A stretch of DNA of 64,000 nucleotides from Paenibacillus massiliensis subsp. panacisoli DSM 21345 (GCF_000426545.1 NZ_AUFO01000017.1:101412-165411), one strand, 5' to 3'; shown: positions 1 through 8,681, counted from the stretch's first letter. The notes: generated by a model not told the origin, from the letters alone. Numbers and translations are program-made.

Positions 1-1356
1 TCTTGTATTCATCCATTCCGGGGATTGCTGATGCCATACCAGCACATGGCCATGCATTTGCATACCCTCGTCCAGTACCTTGTTCACCATAGTATCAGCG
101 GCTGTGAAGGTGAATTGCCCTTTGGTGGGCTGCAAGGCATCTGGCTTCATGGCATTGCCTGCAGTAGCCGTATTATGATGCAGCTTCAGCAATTGCAGAC
201 GGACACCACTCAGATCCTCGGCAGTAATAGCGTTGCCAATCAGAAATTCATTCTGGTAGGCTGCCTTGATGGGCGTAAGGTCGTCTTCAATGACAATCGG
301 ACCGGAACCTGACCTGCGGAGGTTAATATCATCAATATAGAAGGAGGCCGTGCTGTTACTCGCGCTCTCGATATATATTGTCAAATACTCACTGCTGACA
401 TTGTTATAACGATAGGAGCCTTCGAAGAGCACCCAGCCGTCACTCGTACTGATCGTCTTGGGCGCAAGCGTGATATAGTTGGCGCTGCTGCCTTGACCGA
501 TCTGGGAGGAAAGCTGAAGCTGCGCGCTGGCGGGAGCTATGAGCTTGACCCAGGCGGATATCGTATATTCGTGTCCCTGGTCAACATAAGGCTCGATCCG
601 CAAGGTAGGGCCATGCCAGGTACTGCTGCGGCCCTCGACCTTCAGCGCGTAGCCGCCGCCAGGAGTATGGTTCGTTTCATTTGTAACAGTCAGTGTCTCA
701 GAGCCGGACCGCCCGGTGAATCCGCTGGCTGTCTGATTTTCAAAGGTAATGGGTGTGAACGGCTGAGCAGGAGGTCGTGGTGGATTCTCGCCCCCGGTGT
801 TGCCCTGCTGTGTGACCAGAATATCTCCAATGTAAAAGGGTACAGAAGCGCCGTTACTGTTGGACTGGACTCGTAGTGTCGTATCCTTGGTGGTGTCCAC
901 GGTGAATTCCTTCGTTAGTGTAATGGCTGTGCCAGCTTCATAATTGGCGTTAGCCAGCAAAGCATAGCTGCTGACCGTCTGGAGGTAGGCTTGAGCACCG
1001 GAAGGCACAGCTACTGTAGGGTCTACATAGACAGATACTGTGACGGTATACGTACGTCCATTCACCAGTCCCATGTCGCTGAAGCGGAAGTCCGCTGCAT
1101 CCCAGTTGTTCTGACGGTTGCTCACGTATAAAGCTGCTCCGTCGTCGTTACCGCTGAAGACCTTTCCAGTGACGGGAGTCAGGTGAGCTCCGCCGGACTG
1201 TACCGCAATACCTTTTCCTTGGGTAAATGATTCATGGTATACCGTCTCTACAGCAGGAGGGTCTGCCGCCTCAGCAGCGGGGGTCCATAAGCCTGTCGGA
1301 AGCAGTACAGCCATGGCCAGAACCAGCGAGAATGCTTGCCTCAGTCTTGATCTCAT
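1..1356 (-). CDS. Secreted GH10 endo-1,4-beta-xylanase with N-terminal carbohydrate-binding modules (partial, 3' end outside window)
   Basis: The frame reads open from an ATG at 1356 to the left edge (452 codons), so the C-terminal part is missing. It starts with a signal peptide (RSRLRQAF, a hydrophobic stretch, then ending near AAEA). Two beta-sandwich modules follow, at about residues 38-175 and 190-330. Each has the ...FYIGDI / ...FYIDDINL ending typical of CBM4/9/22 modules of xylanases. From about residue 335 the GH10 barrel begins: FLIGNAIT, then [14 protein letters not shown], then [15 protein letters not shown], which match the first three beta strands of GH10 enzymes, including the conserved His and Asn-Ala-Met-Lys substrate contacts. 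The catalytic glutamates lie beyond the edge. It would cut xylan outside the cell. A cre-like site lies about 40 nt upstream. The GH10 call is firm; the exact CBM family is not. Confidence 0.9.
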   Translation of the reverse strand, partial: MRSRLRQAFSLVLAMAVLLPTGLWTPAAEAADPPAVETVYHESFTQGKGIAVQSGGAHLTPVTGKVFSGNDDGAALYVSNRQNNWDAADFRFSDMGLVNGRTYTVTVSVYVDPTVAVPSGAQAYLQTVSSYALLANANYEAGTAITLTKEFTVDTTKDTTLRVQSNSNGASVPFYIGDILVTQQGNTGGENPPRPPAQPFTPITFENQTASGFTGRSGSETLTVTNETNHTPGGGYALKVEGRSSTWHGPTLRIEPYVDQGHEYTISAWVKLIAPASAQLQLSSQIGQGSSANYITLAPKTISTSDGWVLFEGSYRYNNVSSEYLTIYIESASNSTASFYIDDINLRRSGSGPIVIEDDLTPIKAAYQNEFLIGNAITAEDLSGVRLQLLKLHHNTATAGNAMKPDALQPTKGQFTFTAADTMVNKVLDEGMQMHGHVLVWHQQSPEWMNTR

Positions 1357-1394
1357 ACGCACACACTCCTCACAATAATTTTAAAATAAACCAA

Positions 1395-1408
1395 ATTAAG
1401 CGCTTACA
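1395..1408 (-). promoter_or_regulatory. cre-like CcpA site upstream of the xylanase gene
   Basis: On the minus strand the sequence TGTAAGCGCTTAAT matches the cre consensus TGWAANCGNTNWCA at 12 of 14 positions and contains the perfect core TTAAGCGCTTA-type dyad. It lies about 40 nt upstream of the xylanase start, where catabolite repression by CcpA would be expected. Confidence 0.6.
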
Positions 1409-1439
1409 ATATTTTGCGTAACAGGACACACCTCCCTTC

Positions 1440-1650
1440 TCAACACCAATTATACGCGCCAATGGGCCATGCCTTTACTTAGGAAAGTATAGAATCTTCT
1501 TTGGTATGTATAGAAGGTACTTGGTCTAATAGAAGGTTCATGGTATGTATAGAGGTCCTTCGTATATATAGAAGAACCTTGATACATACAGAGGATCTCG
1601 CTGATATTTTTGAAAAAAGCACCCTTCATGATCGTGGTATAATAGGTCGG
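1440..1650. repeat. AT-rich intergenic stretch with degenerate GGTATGTATAGA repeats
   Basis: Between the divergent xylanase and fetA genes. GGTATGTATAGA occurs twice (1502, 1541), with related TATAGAAGG, AATAGAAGGTTC, TATATAGAAGAACC and an inverted ATACATAC nearby. No credible gene is seen in 1357-1777. The stretch must hold the promoters of both genes, but I cannot assign them. Confidence 0.4.
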
Positions 1651-1777
1651 CGAATCATTTCTATTTTCTTCACGGTGATTGATGAAGCTCTGAATGCTTG
1701 TCTCTAGCCGTATGAAGAGTAACATTGCACCGGGAACATACATACACGACGACTCACGGGTCAAGGGAGGAAAGGAA

Positions 1778-2533
1778 TTGCACCCTTTATTTGAAATACG
1801 TCATCTACGCAAGCGACATTGGAAAAAGGGAGGAGAGGAGGTAGCTGATCGCTATATCGTCTTGGATCTGTCGACTGCGATTGCTCAGCCGGATCGAATT
1901 GCTCTGGTTGGAGCATCTGGTCAGGGCAAGAGTACACTGCTAAGGATGCTGGCTCTGCTGGAGCCTGCTGATGGAGGAGAGCTATTGCTGAAAGGCCACT
2001 CCTGCACCAGTATGCACACACGGCAATGGCGCCAGAAGGTATGTTATGTGGCTCAACAGGCCATTATGCTGCCAGGCAGTGTAGAGGACAACCTCAGAAC
2101 GGTCAGCCGACTGCACGGAACGGCGTACGATGCCAAGCTTGTGCGTCAGCTTTTGGACCGTTGTGGTCTGGGGGGCATGGATCTCGACAAGCGTGCCGAG
2201 GATTGCTCTGGAGGAGAGAAGCAGCGCATTTCCTTGATTCGTTCGCTCTTGCTGCGTCCGGAAGTCCTGTTATTGGATGAGATTACAGCCTCACTCGACG
2301 TCAGCAGCACGCAAAAGATTGAAGAGCTTCTGCAGTATTGGCATACCACCGAAGGTACCTCTTACATATGGGTTACACATGATCTGGAGCAGGCTGGACG
2401 AATTAGTAGTACCGCATGGTTTCTGAATCAGGGAATGCTAATGGAGCAGCCTAGCCACGAACTGGTTCAGCATCCCCCTGAAGCATTGGCGCGGAGAGTT
2501 CTGGAGTACGCAGACAGCGAGGGCATATCATGA
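1778..2533 (+). CDS. fetA: ABC transporter ATP-binding protein, FetA-like (YbbL/YjkB)
   Basis: Cytoplasmic ATPase that would energise the membrane protein encoded next (FetB-like), a pair linked to iron export in E. coli. Visible motifs: Walker A GASGQGKSTLL, Q-loop region CYVAQQ, signature CSGGEKQRIS, Walker B VLLLDEITASLD, and the H-loop WVTHD. The frame is open further upstream (ATG at 1694), but the TTG at 1778 directly follows AGGGAGGAAAGG and gives a protein of 251 residues starting HPLFEIRHLRKR, normal for the family, so I chose it. Its stop overlaps the next start by ATGA, indicating translational coupling. ABC call is firm; iron as substrate is inferred from the partner. Confidence 0.88.
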   Translation: MHPLFEIRHLRKRHWKKGGEEVADRYIVLDLSTAIAQPDRIALVGASGQGKSTLLRMLALLEPADGGELLLKGHSCTSMHTRQWRQKVCYVAQQAIMLPGSVEDNLRTVSRLHGTAYDAKLVRQLLDRCGLGGMDLDKRAEDCSGGEKQRISLIRSLLLRPEVLLLDEITASLDVSSTQKIEELLQYWHTTEGTSYIWVTHDLEQAGRISSTAWFLNQGMLMEQPSHELVQHPPEALARRVLEYADSEGIS

Positions 2534-3291
2534 GTCTACTGTCCCTCAGCTTCACGCTGCTGTTCATTGTGGGCACCATGCTAGTCTCTGTGTGGCAGCG
2601 GCTTGGCCTGGAGAAGGACATTGCGGTTGGTACATTGCGCTCAGCGATACAACTGCTGGCAGTCGGCTACGTGCTGCAGTTTATTTTCCAGACCGACCAT
2701 CTTGCGTATATCGTGCTTATTGTCATCTTCATGATCTGCGTTGCCTCCTGGAATGCTGCCAAGCGCGGCAAGGGCTTGCACGGTATCGTCTGGCGGATCG
2801 CACTGGCCATAACGGTGAGTGAGGTGCTTATGATGAGTATTCTATTAGGACTTGGTATTATTGACCCGACGCCCCAGTACATCATTCCAATTAGCGGCAT
2901 GACCATCGGTAGCTCCATGATTGTCTCGGGCCTGTTCATTAACCATCTCAAGAGCCAGATTCAGCAGAGCAAGGGAGAGATTGAGACGTTACTATCACTA
3001 GGGGCAACGGCTCAGCAAGCCCTGCAGGGGGTCCGAAAACGTGCTGTAAAATTCAGCATGATTCCGACAATTGACGGGATGAAGACCGTGGGATTAGTCC
3101 AGCTTCCCGGGATGATGACAGGAATGATCATCGCCGGAACCGATCCAGTGATTGCCGTACGGTATCAGATTCTGATTGTCTTCTCCTTCACCTGCGCTGC
3201 TGCTGTAACCAGCATTCTCCTCAGCGTATTGATATACAAGCTGTTCTTCACCTCTGATCTGCAGCTGCGACCTATGGCTGATGCGAAGTAG
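2530..3291 (+). CDS. fetB: ABC transporter permease, FetB-like (UPF0014)
   Basis: Integral membrane protein of 253 residues with about seven hydrophobic segments. The family signature is clear: AVGTLRSAIQLLAVGYVLQ near residue 35, IPISGMTIGSSM near 120, and TIDGMKTVGLVQLPGMMTGMIIAG near 180. These are conserved in E. coli FetB (YbbM) and B. subtilis YjkA. With FetA it would form an exporter implicated in iron homeostasis and peroxide resistance. It overlaps fetA by 4 nt and is followed about 60 nt later by a strong terminator, so the two genes form a complete operon. Substrate in this organism is an inference. Confidence 0.88.
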   Translation: MSLLSLSFTLLFIVGTMLVSVWQRLGLEKDIAVGTLRSAIQLLAVGYVLQFIFQTDHLAYIVLIVIFMICVASWNAAKRGKGLHGIVWRIALAITVSEVLMMSILLGLGIIDPTPQYIIPISGMTIGSSMIVSGLFINHLKSQIQQSKGEIETLLSLGATAQQALQGVRKRAVKFSMIPTIDGMKTVGLVQLPGMMTGMIIAGTDPVIAVRYQILIVFSFTCAAAVTSILLSVLIYKLFFTSDLQLRPMADAK

Positions 3292-3352
3292 CTAGGGTGT
3301 AGCTATACATTTGGGAAAATAGCAGTGATATACCATATGGGGACACCACAGA

Positions 3353-3380
3353 AGAGCTGTAAGAGATTACGGCTCTTTTG
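3353..3380 (+). terminator. Rho-independent terminator of fetAB
   Basis: Ten-base-pair stem AGAGCTGTAA / TTACGGCTCT (one G-U pair) with a GAGA loop, followed by a T-rich stretch. Confidence 0.85.
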
Positions 3381-3407
3381 GTATTTTTATAAATATTTAC
3401 ATATGGA

Positions 3408-3436
3408 TTGAAATTAAAACATTTTTCCAGTATGGT
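3408..3436 (+). promoter_or_regulatory. Candidate SigA-type promoter of the sigma-factor gene
   Basis: TTGAAA at 3408-3413, a 17-nt spacer, then TATGGT at 3431-3436. It lies just past the fetAB terminator and 70 nt before the start codon at 3507. Confidence 0.5.
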
Positions 3437-3506
3437 ATAAATAGAAACATAATATTCCATAAAATCCACTGAGAAGAAACCAAATCTTGTAAAATGGAGG
3501 GGTAAC

Positions 3507-4121
3507 ATGATTGTTCTATCCATTTTTGCTAGAGCTCGTATGGAGGATCAGCTTTTTATGACGGAATTGTATCAGCAATACTATCCTTATATGAGAAAAA
3601 AGGCACAATCCTTTGTGAAGGATGTGTATATCGTTGAAGATCTTATCCATGATGGATTTATGAAATTGTTGCCCAAGGCCTCTATTCTGCGTTCACTTGA
3701 TGTCTCTAGAAGAACATCCTATATCTCACATACGATCAAGAGCGTATGTGTAGACTTCATTCGCAGACATATCCGCGATAAGCAGCGGAATATCGCAGGA
3801 GTAGAGAATATGGCTGAGCTGTTGGCTGCCTCTGAAGCCACACCGGAGGAAAGCTGTGTAGACAAGGAAAGCTATGAAGAGCTTGGTAGAGCCCTGGAAG
3901 GACTGTCGGCAAGAGATCAGCAATTGCTAGCGTACAAATATCAATTAGAGCTCAAGGATCAAGAGATGGCGCAGCTCATGAATATACCATCTCGCAATAT
4001 CCAGACCTATTTAACCCGAGCTCGAAGGAGACTGCTATATAAGGTGTGTTGTGAGAGGGAGAGGACGAGTATACAGCACCCTGTAACCTCAGTAAGCAAG
4101 AGATCTAGTAATAACGGATGA
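3507..4121 (+). CDS. RNA polymerase sigma-70 family (ECF-like) sigma factor
   Basis: 204-residue protein with a region 2 at about residues 15-90 (LYQQYYPYMRKKAQSF, VEDLIHDGFMKLL, VDFIRRHIRDKQ). After a short acidic linker, a region 4 helix-turn-helix follows at about 125-180 (LSARDQQLLAYKYQLELKDQEMAQLMN, NIQTYLTRARRRLLYKV). Region 3 is absent, as in ECF sigma factors. The start at 3507 follows GGAGGGG at good spacing; a second ATG at 3540 is possible. No anti-sigma gene adjoins. The next three genes encode exported proteins in the same direction and could be its targets, but I do not recognise an ECF promoter in front of them. Confidence 0.85.
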   Translation: MIVLSIFARARMEDQLFMTELYQQYYPYMRKKAQSFVKDVYIVEDLIHDGFMKLLPKASILRSLDVSRRTSYISHTIKSVCVDFIRRHIRDKQRNIAGVENMAELLAASEATPEESCVDKESYEELGRALEGLSARDQQLLAYKYQLELKDQEMAQLMNIPSRNIQTYLTRARRRLLYKVCCERERTSIQHPVTSVSKRSSNNG

Positions 4122-4247
4122 ATAATTTTACATATTTGTTATCCAGGGTGTTGTAAATCGGGGTCTTCTACGTCTTATATTTATGAGAAGTATAATTCAT
4201 ATTATTGAAATTACTTTAAAATTTTACTAATTAGGAGGGTGTTAGAA

Positions 4248-4700
4248 ATGAACAAGAAATGGTTAGTCTTGATGACTGCTGTAACCTCACTGTTGCTGGT
4301 TCCAACTGCTGGCTTTGCCTCTGAGGCCAAGAGCCCGCTCTCGATGCAGGAACTGAGAAGTACTTCCGGAATCGGCGATATCACGCTTCAGAAGCTTTAT
4401 TTTGATGAGAGCTCTTATCTGGATTATGAAGGAGAGACCGAATCTACCTTTAATTATGAGGTGAAGGATGGAAGCACGATCCGATACTGGCTGTTGGATG
4501 AGGACAAGGTAGGAATGACTGTCAAAATCTACGACGCCAGTAATAAGGTAGTAGCTACGGGCCAGACTTCTTCCTCGAATAATTGGAGAGTTCTCAGCAC
4601 TTTTACTCCTGCTAGCAAAGATCAGACTTATCTTGTACGGGTTGTGTCGAACACGGGTGGTGGATATGAGCCTTACGAGCTTTCCGTTCGGGCGTATTAG
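4248..4700 (+). CDS. Small secreted protein of unknown function
   Basis: 150 residues, starting at the ATG placed 9 nt after AGGAGG. The first 24 residues form a signal peptide (NKKWLVLMTAVTSLLLVPTAG, cleavage near FASEA). The mature part is predicted to be rich in beta strands (STIRYWLLDEDKVGMT, VKIYDASNKVVATG, YLVRVVSNTGGGYEPYELSV), reminiscent of a pre-peptidase C-terminal-like sandwich, with no catalytic motif. It sits between the sigma-factor gene and the amidase gene, all on the same strand. I do not recognise a named family. Confidence 0.75.
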   Translation: MNKKWLVLMTAVTSLLLVPTAGFASEAKSPLSMQELRSTSGIGDITLQKLYFDESSYLDYEGETESTFNYEVKDGSTIRYWLLDEDKVGMTVKIYDASNKVVATGQTSSSNNWRVLSTFTPASKDQTYLVRVVSNTGGGYEPYELSVRAY

Positions 4701-4760
4701 AGCATGTAGAGCGTCAGTCCCATCTTGCATTCCCTATTCTCAAAGAGGAGGTTCTTCATT

Positions 4761-5921
4761 GTGAAAAAGCAAATGATAGCACTTGCTGTAGCTTCTACCA
4801 TGCTGGTGGCTTTTCACCCAGCCGCTTCGGCGCAAGGCAGCAACGAGCTTCTGGGCCGGGCAGTAACCCCGGTAGTTGAACAAACAGAGGTGATCAGTAG
4901 TAGCTTGACTCTGGAGCAGCAGGAAAGAATCCTTGCGGATATCAAGGAGCAATTGCAGGCTAAGTATGGAAGCGTGTACAAGCTTGATAATTTCTCTGCA
5001 ACATTCGAAGCACCCGTTGTGGAAGACCATATGATCTACATAGATCTGAATGTAGACGCTGATATGACCTTGACTAGACATCCGGCTGATAGCCCTTATG
5101 TTCAAGGGATGGAAGCAGCCCTTGCCGAAGTAACAGAGGATAGCGAGAGGGAGCTTGCTCAACTTGAAATAGACAATTTCCTGCAAGAGGTGGAGCCTTA
5201 TTATAATACGCCTTCACCGTCAGCCTTCCTTTATAGAATCCAACTGGATAGTGGCAACGAGCTTAACACGAACAGCCTGTCCTCGTTCGACGAAAATAGC
5301 TCCTATGAGCTGTTCCATCGTGCGGATATAACGGAGGAGGAGGCGATTCTCACGCCTGTCAAGCCAGCAGAGACGCTGGATGAATCCTCTGCTAGCGAGC
5401 TAGGAAGACAGTCCATTCAAAGTGCGATTTCAAGTACGAATCAGCTTAGCCAGGTGATGAAGGCGGCCGTCAGCTATGATCGGATTGCAGCAAGGGACTA
5501 CGCTCTCGACCATGGTCTGGATGAGCCGGAATTCTCCAAAGCGAACAATATGGGAAGCGATTGTGCTAACTTTGTATCCAAAGCCCTGCGGGCTGGCGGA
5601 TTCCCCGTGGACAAGGCCGGCAAATGGCATCCTAGTCCCAAAGCAGGCTCTTATGCAGGAATTAACTGGATGCGGACAGGCTACTACAATAACGGCGGCG
5701 TAGTTCCGTATATGGTCGATAAGGGGTACTTTTACAAGCAAACCAAGCAAAACAAGGTTAATGCCGGAAGCATTCTGTCCAGAACCGATACAAGCCATGT
5801 GGCGCTGGTGACCTACGGGGACGGCAGTGTGATCAAGTATACCGAGCATTCCAACGTAAAAGTCAAAAAAACGAATGTTGTCTATGCGGGCGAAAAAGCG
5901 GAATTTTACATGCCTAACTAA
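4761..5921 (+). CDS. Secreted protein with N-terminal unknown domain and C-terminal amidase-like (Amidase_6) domain
   Basis: 386 residues from a GTG placed 9 nt after AGAGGAGG. Signal peptide about 1-25 (HPAASAQG). Residues about 45-160 form a domain shared with the next gene's lipoprotein (DMTLTRHPADSPYVQGM here). Residues about 225-386 resemble Amidase_6 domains found in Bacillota cell-wall proteins: YDRIAARDYALDHGL, then GSDCANFVSKALRAGGFP with the likely catalytic Cys, then TSHVALVTY with a likely catalytic His. A hydrolase acting on amide bonds outside the cell, perhaps in peptidoglycan, is the best guess. The Cys/His motifs are visible; the substrate is inference. Confidence 0.75.
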   Translation: MKKQMIALAVASTMLVAFHPAASAQGSNELLGRAVTPVVEQTEVISSSLTLEQQERILADIKEQLQAKYGSVYKLDNFSATFEAPVVEDHMIYIDLNVDADMTLTRHPADSPYVQGMEAALAEVTEDSERELAQLEIDNFLQEVEPYYNTPSPSAFLYRIQLDSGNELNTNSLSSFDENSSYELFHRADITEEEAILTPVKPAETLDESSASELGRQSIQSAISSTNQLSQVMKAAVSYDRIAARDYALDHGLDEPEFSKANNMGSDCANFVSKALRAGGFPVDKAGKWHPSPKAGSYAGINWMRTGYYNNGGVVPYMVDKGYFYKQTKQNKVNAGSILSRTDTSHVALVTYGDGSVIKYTEHSNVKVKKTNVVYAGEKAEFYMPN

Positions 5922-5942
5922 TATATAAGTGGTTAATGTGGG

Positions 5943-5985
5943 AAAGCATGAAACCCTAGACAAATGTCTCAGGGTTTTGTGCTTT
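5943..5985 (+). terminator. Long hairpin, probable terminator
   Basis: Extended stem: AAAGCA..GAAACCCT.GACA pairs with TGTC.AGGGTTT..TGCTTT across an AAT loop. It lies between the amidase gene and the lipoprotein gene. The T-run after the stem is weak, so partial read-through is possible. Confidence 0.6.
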
Positions 5986-6036
5986 CTGCTCAGCATTTCA
6001 CAGACATGAAAATTGACACTGAAAGAGGAGATTTAT

Positions 6037-6720
6037 GTGAAGCAATCCAAGAGGTATGTTACTGTACTTATGGCCGTAATATGTGCTGGCGCCCTGCTAG
6101 GCGGCTGTATGGACGGAGGCAATGACAAGCCACAAACGAATGAGCCACAGGAGTCCAATGGGCAGCAAGCCTTGAATGAGCAGATCACCAACAACGCCAC
6201 CAGTCTATCGACTGAGCAGGGCAAGACTATATTTAAGGATATTCAAGATTTGTATTCGTCTATATACAACAGCGATATTAACAAATTGGAGAACTTCACG
6301 GTTGCATTCAGTAATGAACAGAAGCAGGGTACAGCCACATTCATTGATGCGAACGTAGAGGTGGACATGACTTTGATCAGACATCCAGAGGATAGTCCGC
6401 TGATTCAAGGCATGAAGAAGGCTATTGCTGAGATCAAGAATGATGCAGATCAGGCTAGAGCAGAGACAACGATGGAGGGATATTTGAAGGAAATGGAGGC
6501 GGAGTATAAGCAGACGACACGAGTTAATGCCCCCATGCAGATTGAGCTGGACACCAATAATGCGGGTGATTTCGCGTATACTCTGTACTATCTGGTAGAG
6601 AACGGTGGGGAGATCACCAAGTATCCTGCCAAGGAGTATTTCGAAGATCATTTTAAGGAAAATGCAGTAGACAAGGAGCAGCAGGGTTATGACCTGATTA
6701 AGCAGGAATTAGCGCAATAA
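6037..6720 (+). CDS. Lipoprotein related to the N-terminal domain of the preceding amidase protein
   Basis: 227 residues from a GTG that follows GAGGAG by 8 nt. A lipoprotein signal peptide ends in the lipobox ALLGGC. After a Gln/Asn-rich spacer, residues about 60-175 resemble the N-terminal half of the amidase protein encoded upstream: NKLENFTVAFSNEQ matches YKLDNFSATFEAP, and EVDMTLIRHPEDSPLIQGM matches DADMTLTRHPADSPYVQGM. The two are clearly paralogous, but this one lacks the amidase domain. It could be an anchored partner or modulator of the amidase. Function unknown. Confidence 0.75.
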   Translation: MKQSKRYVTVLMAVICAGALLGGCMDGGNDKPQTNEPQESNGQQALNEQITNNATSLSTEQGKTIFKDIQDLYSSIYNSDINKLENFTVAFSNEQKQGTATFIDANVEVDMTLIRHPEDSPLIQGMKKAIAEIKNDADQARAETTMEGYLKEMEAEYKQTTRVNAPMQIELDTNNAGDFAYTLYYLVENGGEITKYPAKEYFEDHFKENAVDKEQQGYDLIKQELAQ

Positions 6721-6763
6721 GCAAAAGTCATTGATACCTATAGACTTCCTGAAGTTGCGATCG

Positions 6764-6784
6764 TATAATTGATATTGATTATCA
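6764..6784 (+). promoter_or_regulatory. Fur box overlapping a promoter upstream of the Btr-like regulator
   Basis: TGATATTGATTATCA at 6770-6784 matches the Bacillus 7-1-7 Fur consensus TGATAATNATTATCA with one mismatch. A perfect TATAAT ( -10) at 6764-6769 abuts it, so bound Fur would cover the start of transcription. It lies about 145 nt upstream of the regulator gene. Confidence 0.75.
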
Positions 6785-6837
6785 GTGGGCAACCGTCATT
6801 TTGAGCTTATGGTGAAGAATTACACATATTCGTCCAT

Positions 6838-6861
6838 AAACACTACCCTAGGGTAGTGTTT
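6838..6861 (+). terminator. Perfect palindromic hairpin with T-run inside the regulator leader
   Basis: Eleven-base arms AAACACTACCC / GGGTAGTGTTT around TA, followed by TTCTTC. It may terminate the upstream lipoprotein gene. However, it lies downstream of the Fur-controlled promoter and upstream of the start at 6929, so it could also attenuate the regulator transcript. Confidence 0.65.
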
Positions 6862-6928
6862 TCTTCGGATACGGCGGTTGGCTTCTATACATAGGCTGAG
6901 AGATGGTTCGTAAGGGGGCTGCACCGAC

Positions 6929-8563
6929 ATGCAGATACCGCTACAAAATAATAACTTTTTGAAGAAAGCCAGGTTAGAGATTGAGGAGATTGGTCAGGCG
7001 AAGGGAGCTCCCGACTGGGCTGATGGACGACCGTTGAAGCACCATCTGTTGCTGTATGTTCGCGGGAAAGCCGAACTAACTGTTCACGGGATGACACGAA
7101 GTCTGGAGCGCGAGTCTTTGCATCTATATGTTCCCGATACGGGCGTACACCTCATTGGTTCTGTGAATGCCAAGATCGAGGTGTACTGGATATCGTTCGA
7201 TATTTATAGATTAATGGAGAGCACAGAAGAGACACGACAATATCATCGAGATCATAGCTTTCCTGTGGAGGGACAGCTTCCCATGGGAGGAGGTCGCTTC
7301 AGAAGGCTACTGCATGTGTTGAGCTCAGTCAAGTCTGGTTATGAGAGCCTGAATCCGTATATAGTCCCGCAGCATTTGCATGATTTGCTGGCAGAGCTGC
7401 TAAGAGCGGCGGAGTCGCGTGAGTGGAAGGATATGGAGCAGCGGCTCAGGGCAACCGTCGATTACATGCATGAGTATTATCGCGAGGATGTGCGTATCGA
7501 GAAGCTTGCAGAGCTGGCGCAGCTTCACCCTTCCTATTACTCTCAGGTGTTCAAGCGTTCTTATGGTAAGACGCCAGTGGTTTATTTAACCCAGCTACGA
7601 ATGAATAAGGCCAAAGAGATGCTGCTGCAGACAGACCATTCCGTTCAAAATATTGCAGCGAAGGTCGGTTACAGAGATGAATTTTATTTTAGCAGACGAT
7701 TTAAAGAGACCAGTGGGTACTCTCCCAGTATTTTTCCGCAGAAGAAGCATTTGAATCTAATCTCGTTATCATCGGCTTACACAGATCATCTGTTTACACT
7801 TGGGCTGAAGCCGATGGCTGCCCAAATGCACAGTCACATGCCCCTTGTTACCCAGAGTCTAAACCTGCCGGAGCATGCCTCTGATCCATGGAATATCAGC
7901 CGGGAGGATTTTCTAGCTATGAAGCCGGACCTGATCGTGTGTAAGGACAATGTGCTGGACAAAGCGAAGGAGCATATTAACGATATTGCTCCCATCATTG
8001 CCATCCCATGGACCAGCGCGGACGTGTACAGCCACTTGATGAGCATTGCGAGCCTTGTGGATCGGGAGCAGCAGGCAAAGTTGTGGATGGAGCATCATGA
8101 AGCCAGAGCTGAGCAGCTTCGCAAAAAAGTGCGCTCAAGGGCAGGCTCTGGCACCGTTGCGATCTGTGTCTGCCGTGAGCATGAGCTTCGAATGTATGGT
8201 GCGCGAAATTTCGGTCACGTATTTTATCGCTCTTTACAGATGCAGCCCCCTGTTCGCATTCAGCAGCAGCTTGACAAGCACCCGGCTGGATCGCATTTCA
8301 ACTGGATTGCAATGACTCCGGATGACATTCGGCACTATGAGGCTGACTATCTATTCGTCGCAATAGAGACAGAACAAGATAAGCAGCGAGTATTGGAGTG
8401 GCAGCATAGCAATCCTTACTGGCGCGGACATCCGGCGGTCAGGCATGGGCGTGTCTATTTTCTGAAGTGGGACAAGTGGCTCGTGTATGCTCCATTTGTG
8501 ATCAATCAACAACTGGAGGAAGCGTCACAGCTGCTGTGTCAGTCTCCCAGTCTGAGTGAATAA
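6929..8563 (+). CDS. AraC-family regulator with C-terminal siderophore-binding-protein domain (Btr-like)
   Basis: 544 residues with the domain order of B. subtilis Btr (YbbB), the activator that senses bacillibactin. An AraC sensor-like N-terminus spans about 1-150. A double helix-turn-helix follows at about 170-265 (VRIEKLAELAQLHPSYYSQVFKRSYGKTP, HSVQNIAAKVGYRDEFYFSRRFKETSGYSPS). A periplasmic-binding-protein fold covers about 275-544 (LFTLGLKPMAAQMH, FLAMKPDLIVCKD, NDIAPIIAIPW, VYFLKWDKWLVYAP). There is no signal peptide, so the binding domain acts in the cytoplasm as a siderophore sensor. A Fur box lies upstream, and the permease genes it probably activates follow. Start: ATG about 10 nt after AAGGGGG. 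Family call firm; ligand unknown. Confidence 0.88.
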   Translation: MQIPLQNNNFLKKARLEIEEIGQAKGAPDWADGRPLKHHLLLYVRGKAELTVHGMTRSLERESLHLYVPDTGVHLIGSVNAKIEVYWISFDIYRLMESTEETRQYHRDHSFPVEGQLPMGGGRFRRLLHVLSSVKSGYESLNPYIVPQHLHDLLAELLRAAESREWKDMEQRLRATVDYMHEYYREDVRIEKLAELAQLHPSYYSQVFKRSYGKTPVVYLTQLRMNKAKEMLLQTDHSVQNIAAKVGYRDEFYFSRRFKETSGYSPSIFPQKKHLNLISLSSAYTDHLFTLGLKPMAAQMHSHMPLVTQSLNLPEHASDPWNISREDFLAMKPDLIVCKDNVLDKAKEHINDIAPIIAIPWTSADVYSHLMSIASLVDREQQAKLWMEHHEARAEQLRKKVRSRAGSGTVAICVCREHELRMYGARNFGHVFYRSLQMQPPVRIQQQLDKHPAGSHFNWIAMTPDDIRHYEADYLFVAIETEQDKQRVLEWQHSNPYWRGHPAVRHGRVYFLKWDKWLVYAPFVINQQLEEASQLLCQSPSLSE

Positions 8564-8651
8564 TAGAAATGACCCTATTGGTGTATGCTGATCTAAAAAT
8601 AGTCCAAAGCCGAATCTATAAAATTGTCATGGAATAATAGAGCGTTCCAAT

Positions 8652-8681
8652 TATAATAATTTTATATGATAATGATTATCA
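8652..8681 (+). promoter_or_regulatory. Perfect Fur box and -10 region of the siderophore-uptake operon
   Basis: TGATAATGATTATCA at 8667-8681 is an exact match to the 7-1-7 Fur consensus. TATAAT at 8652-8657 is a likely -10. No good -35 is seen, which would fit dependence on the AraC-type activator encoded upstream. Confidence 0.85.

Noticed and set aside
25..876. Plus-strand open frames at 25-312 and 493-876
   Set aside because: They lie opposite the GH10 xylanase reading frame, have no ribosome sites and no family features.
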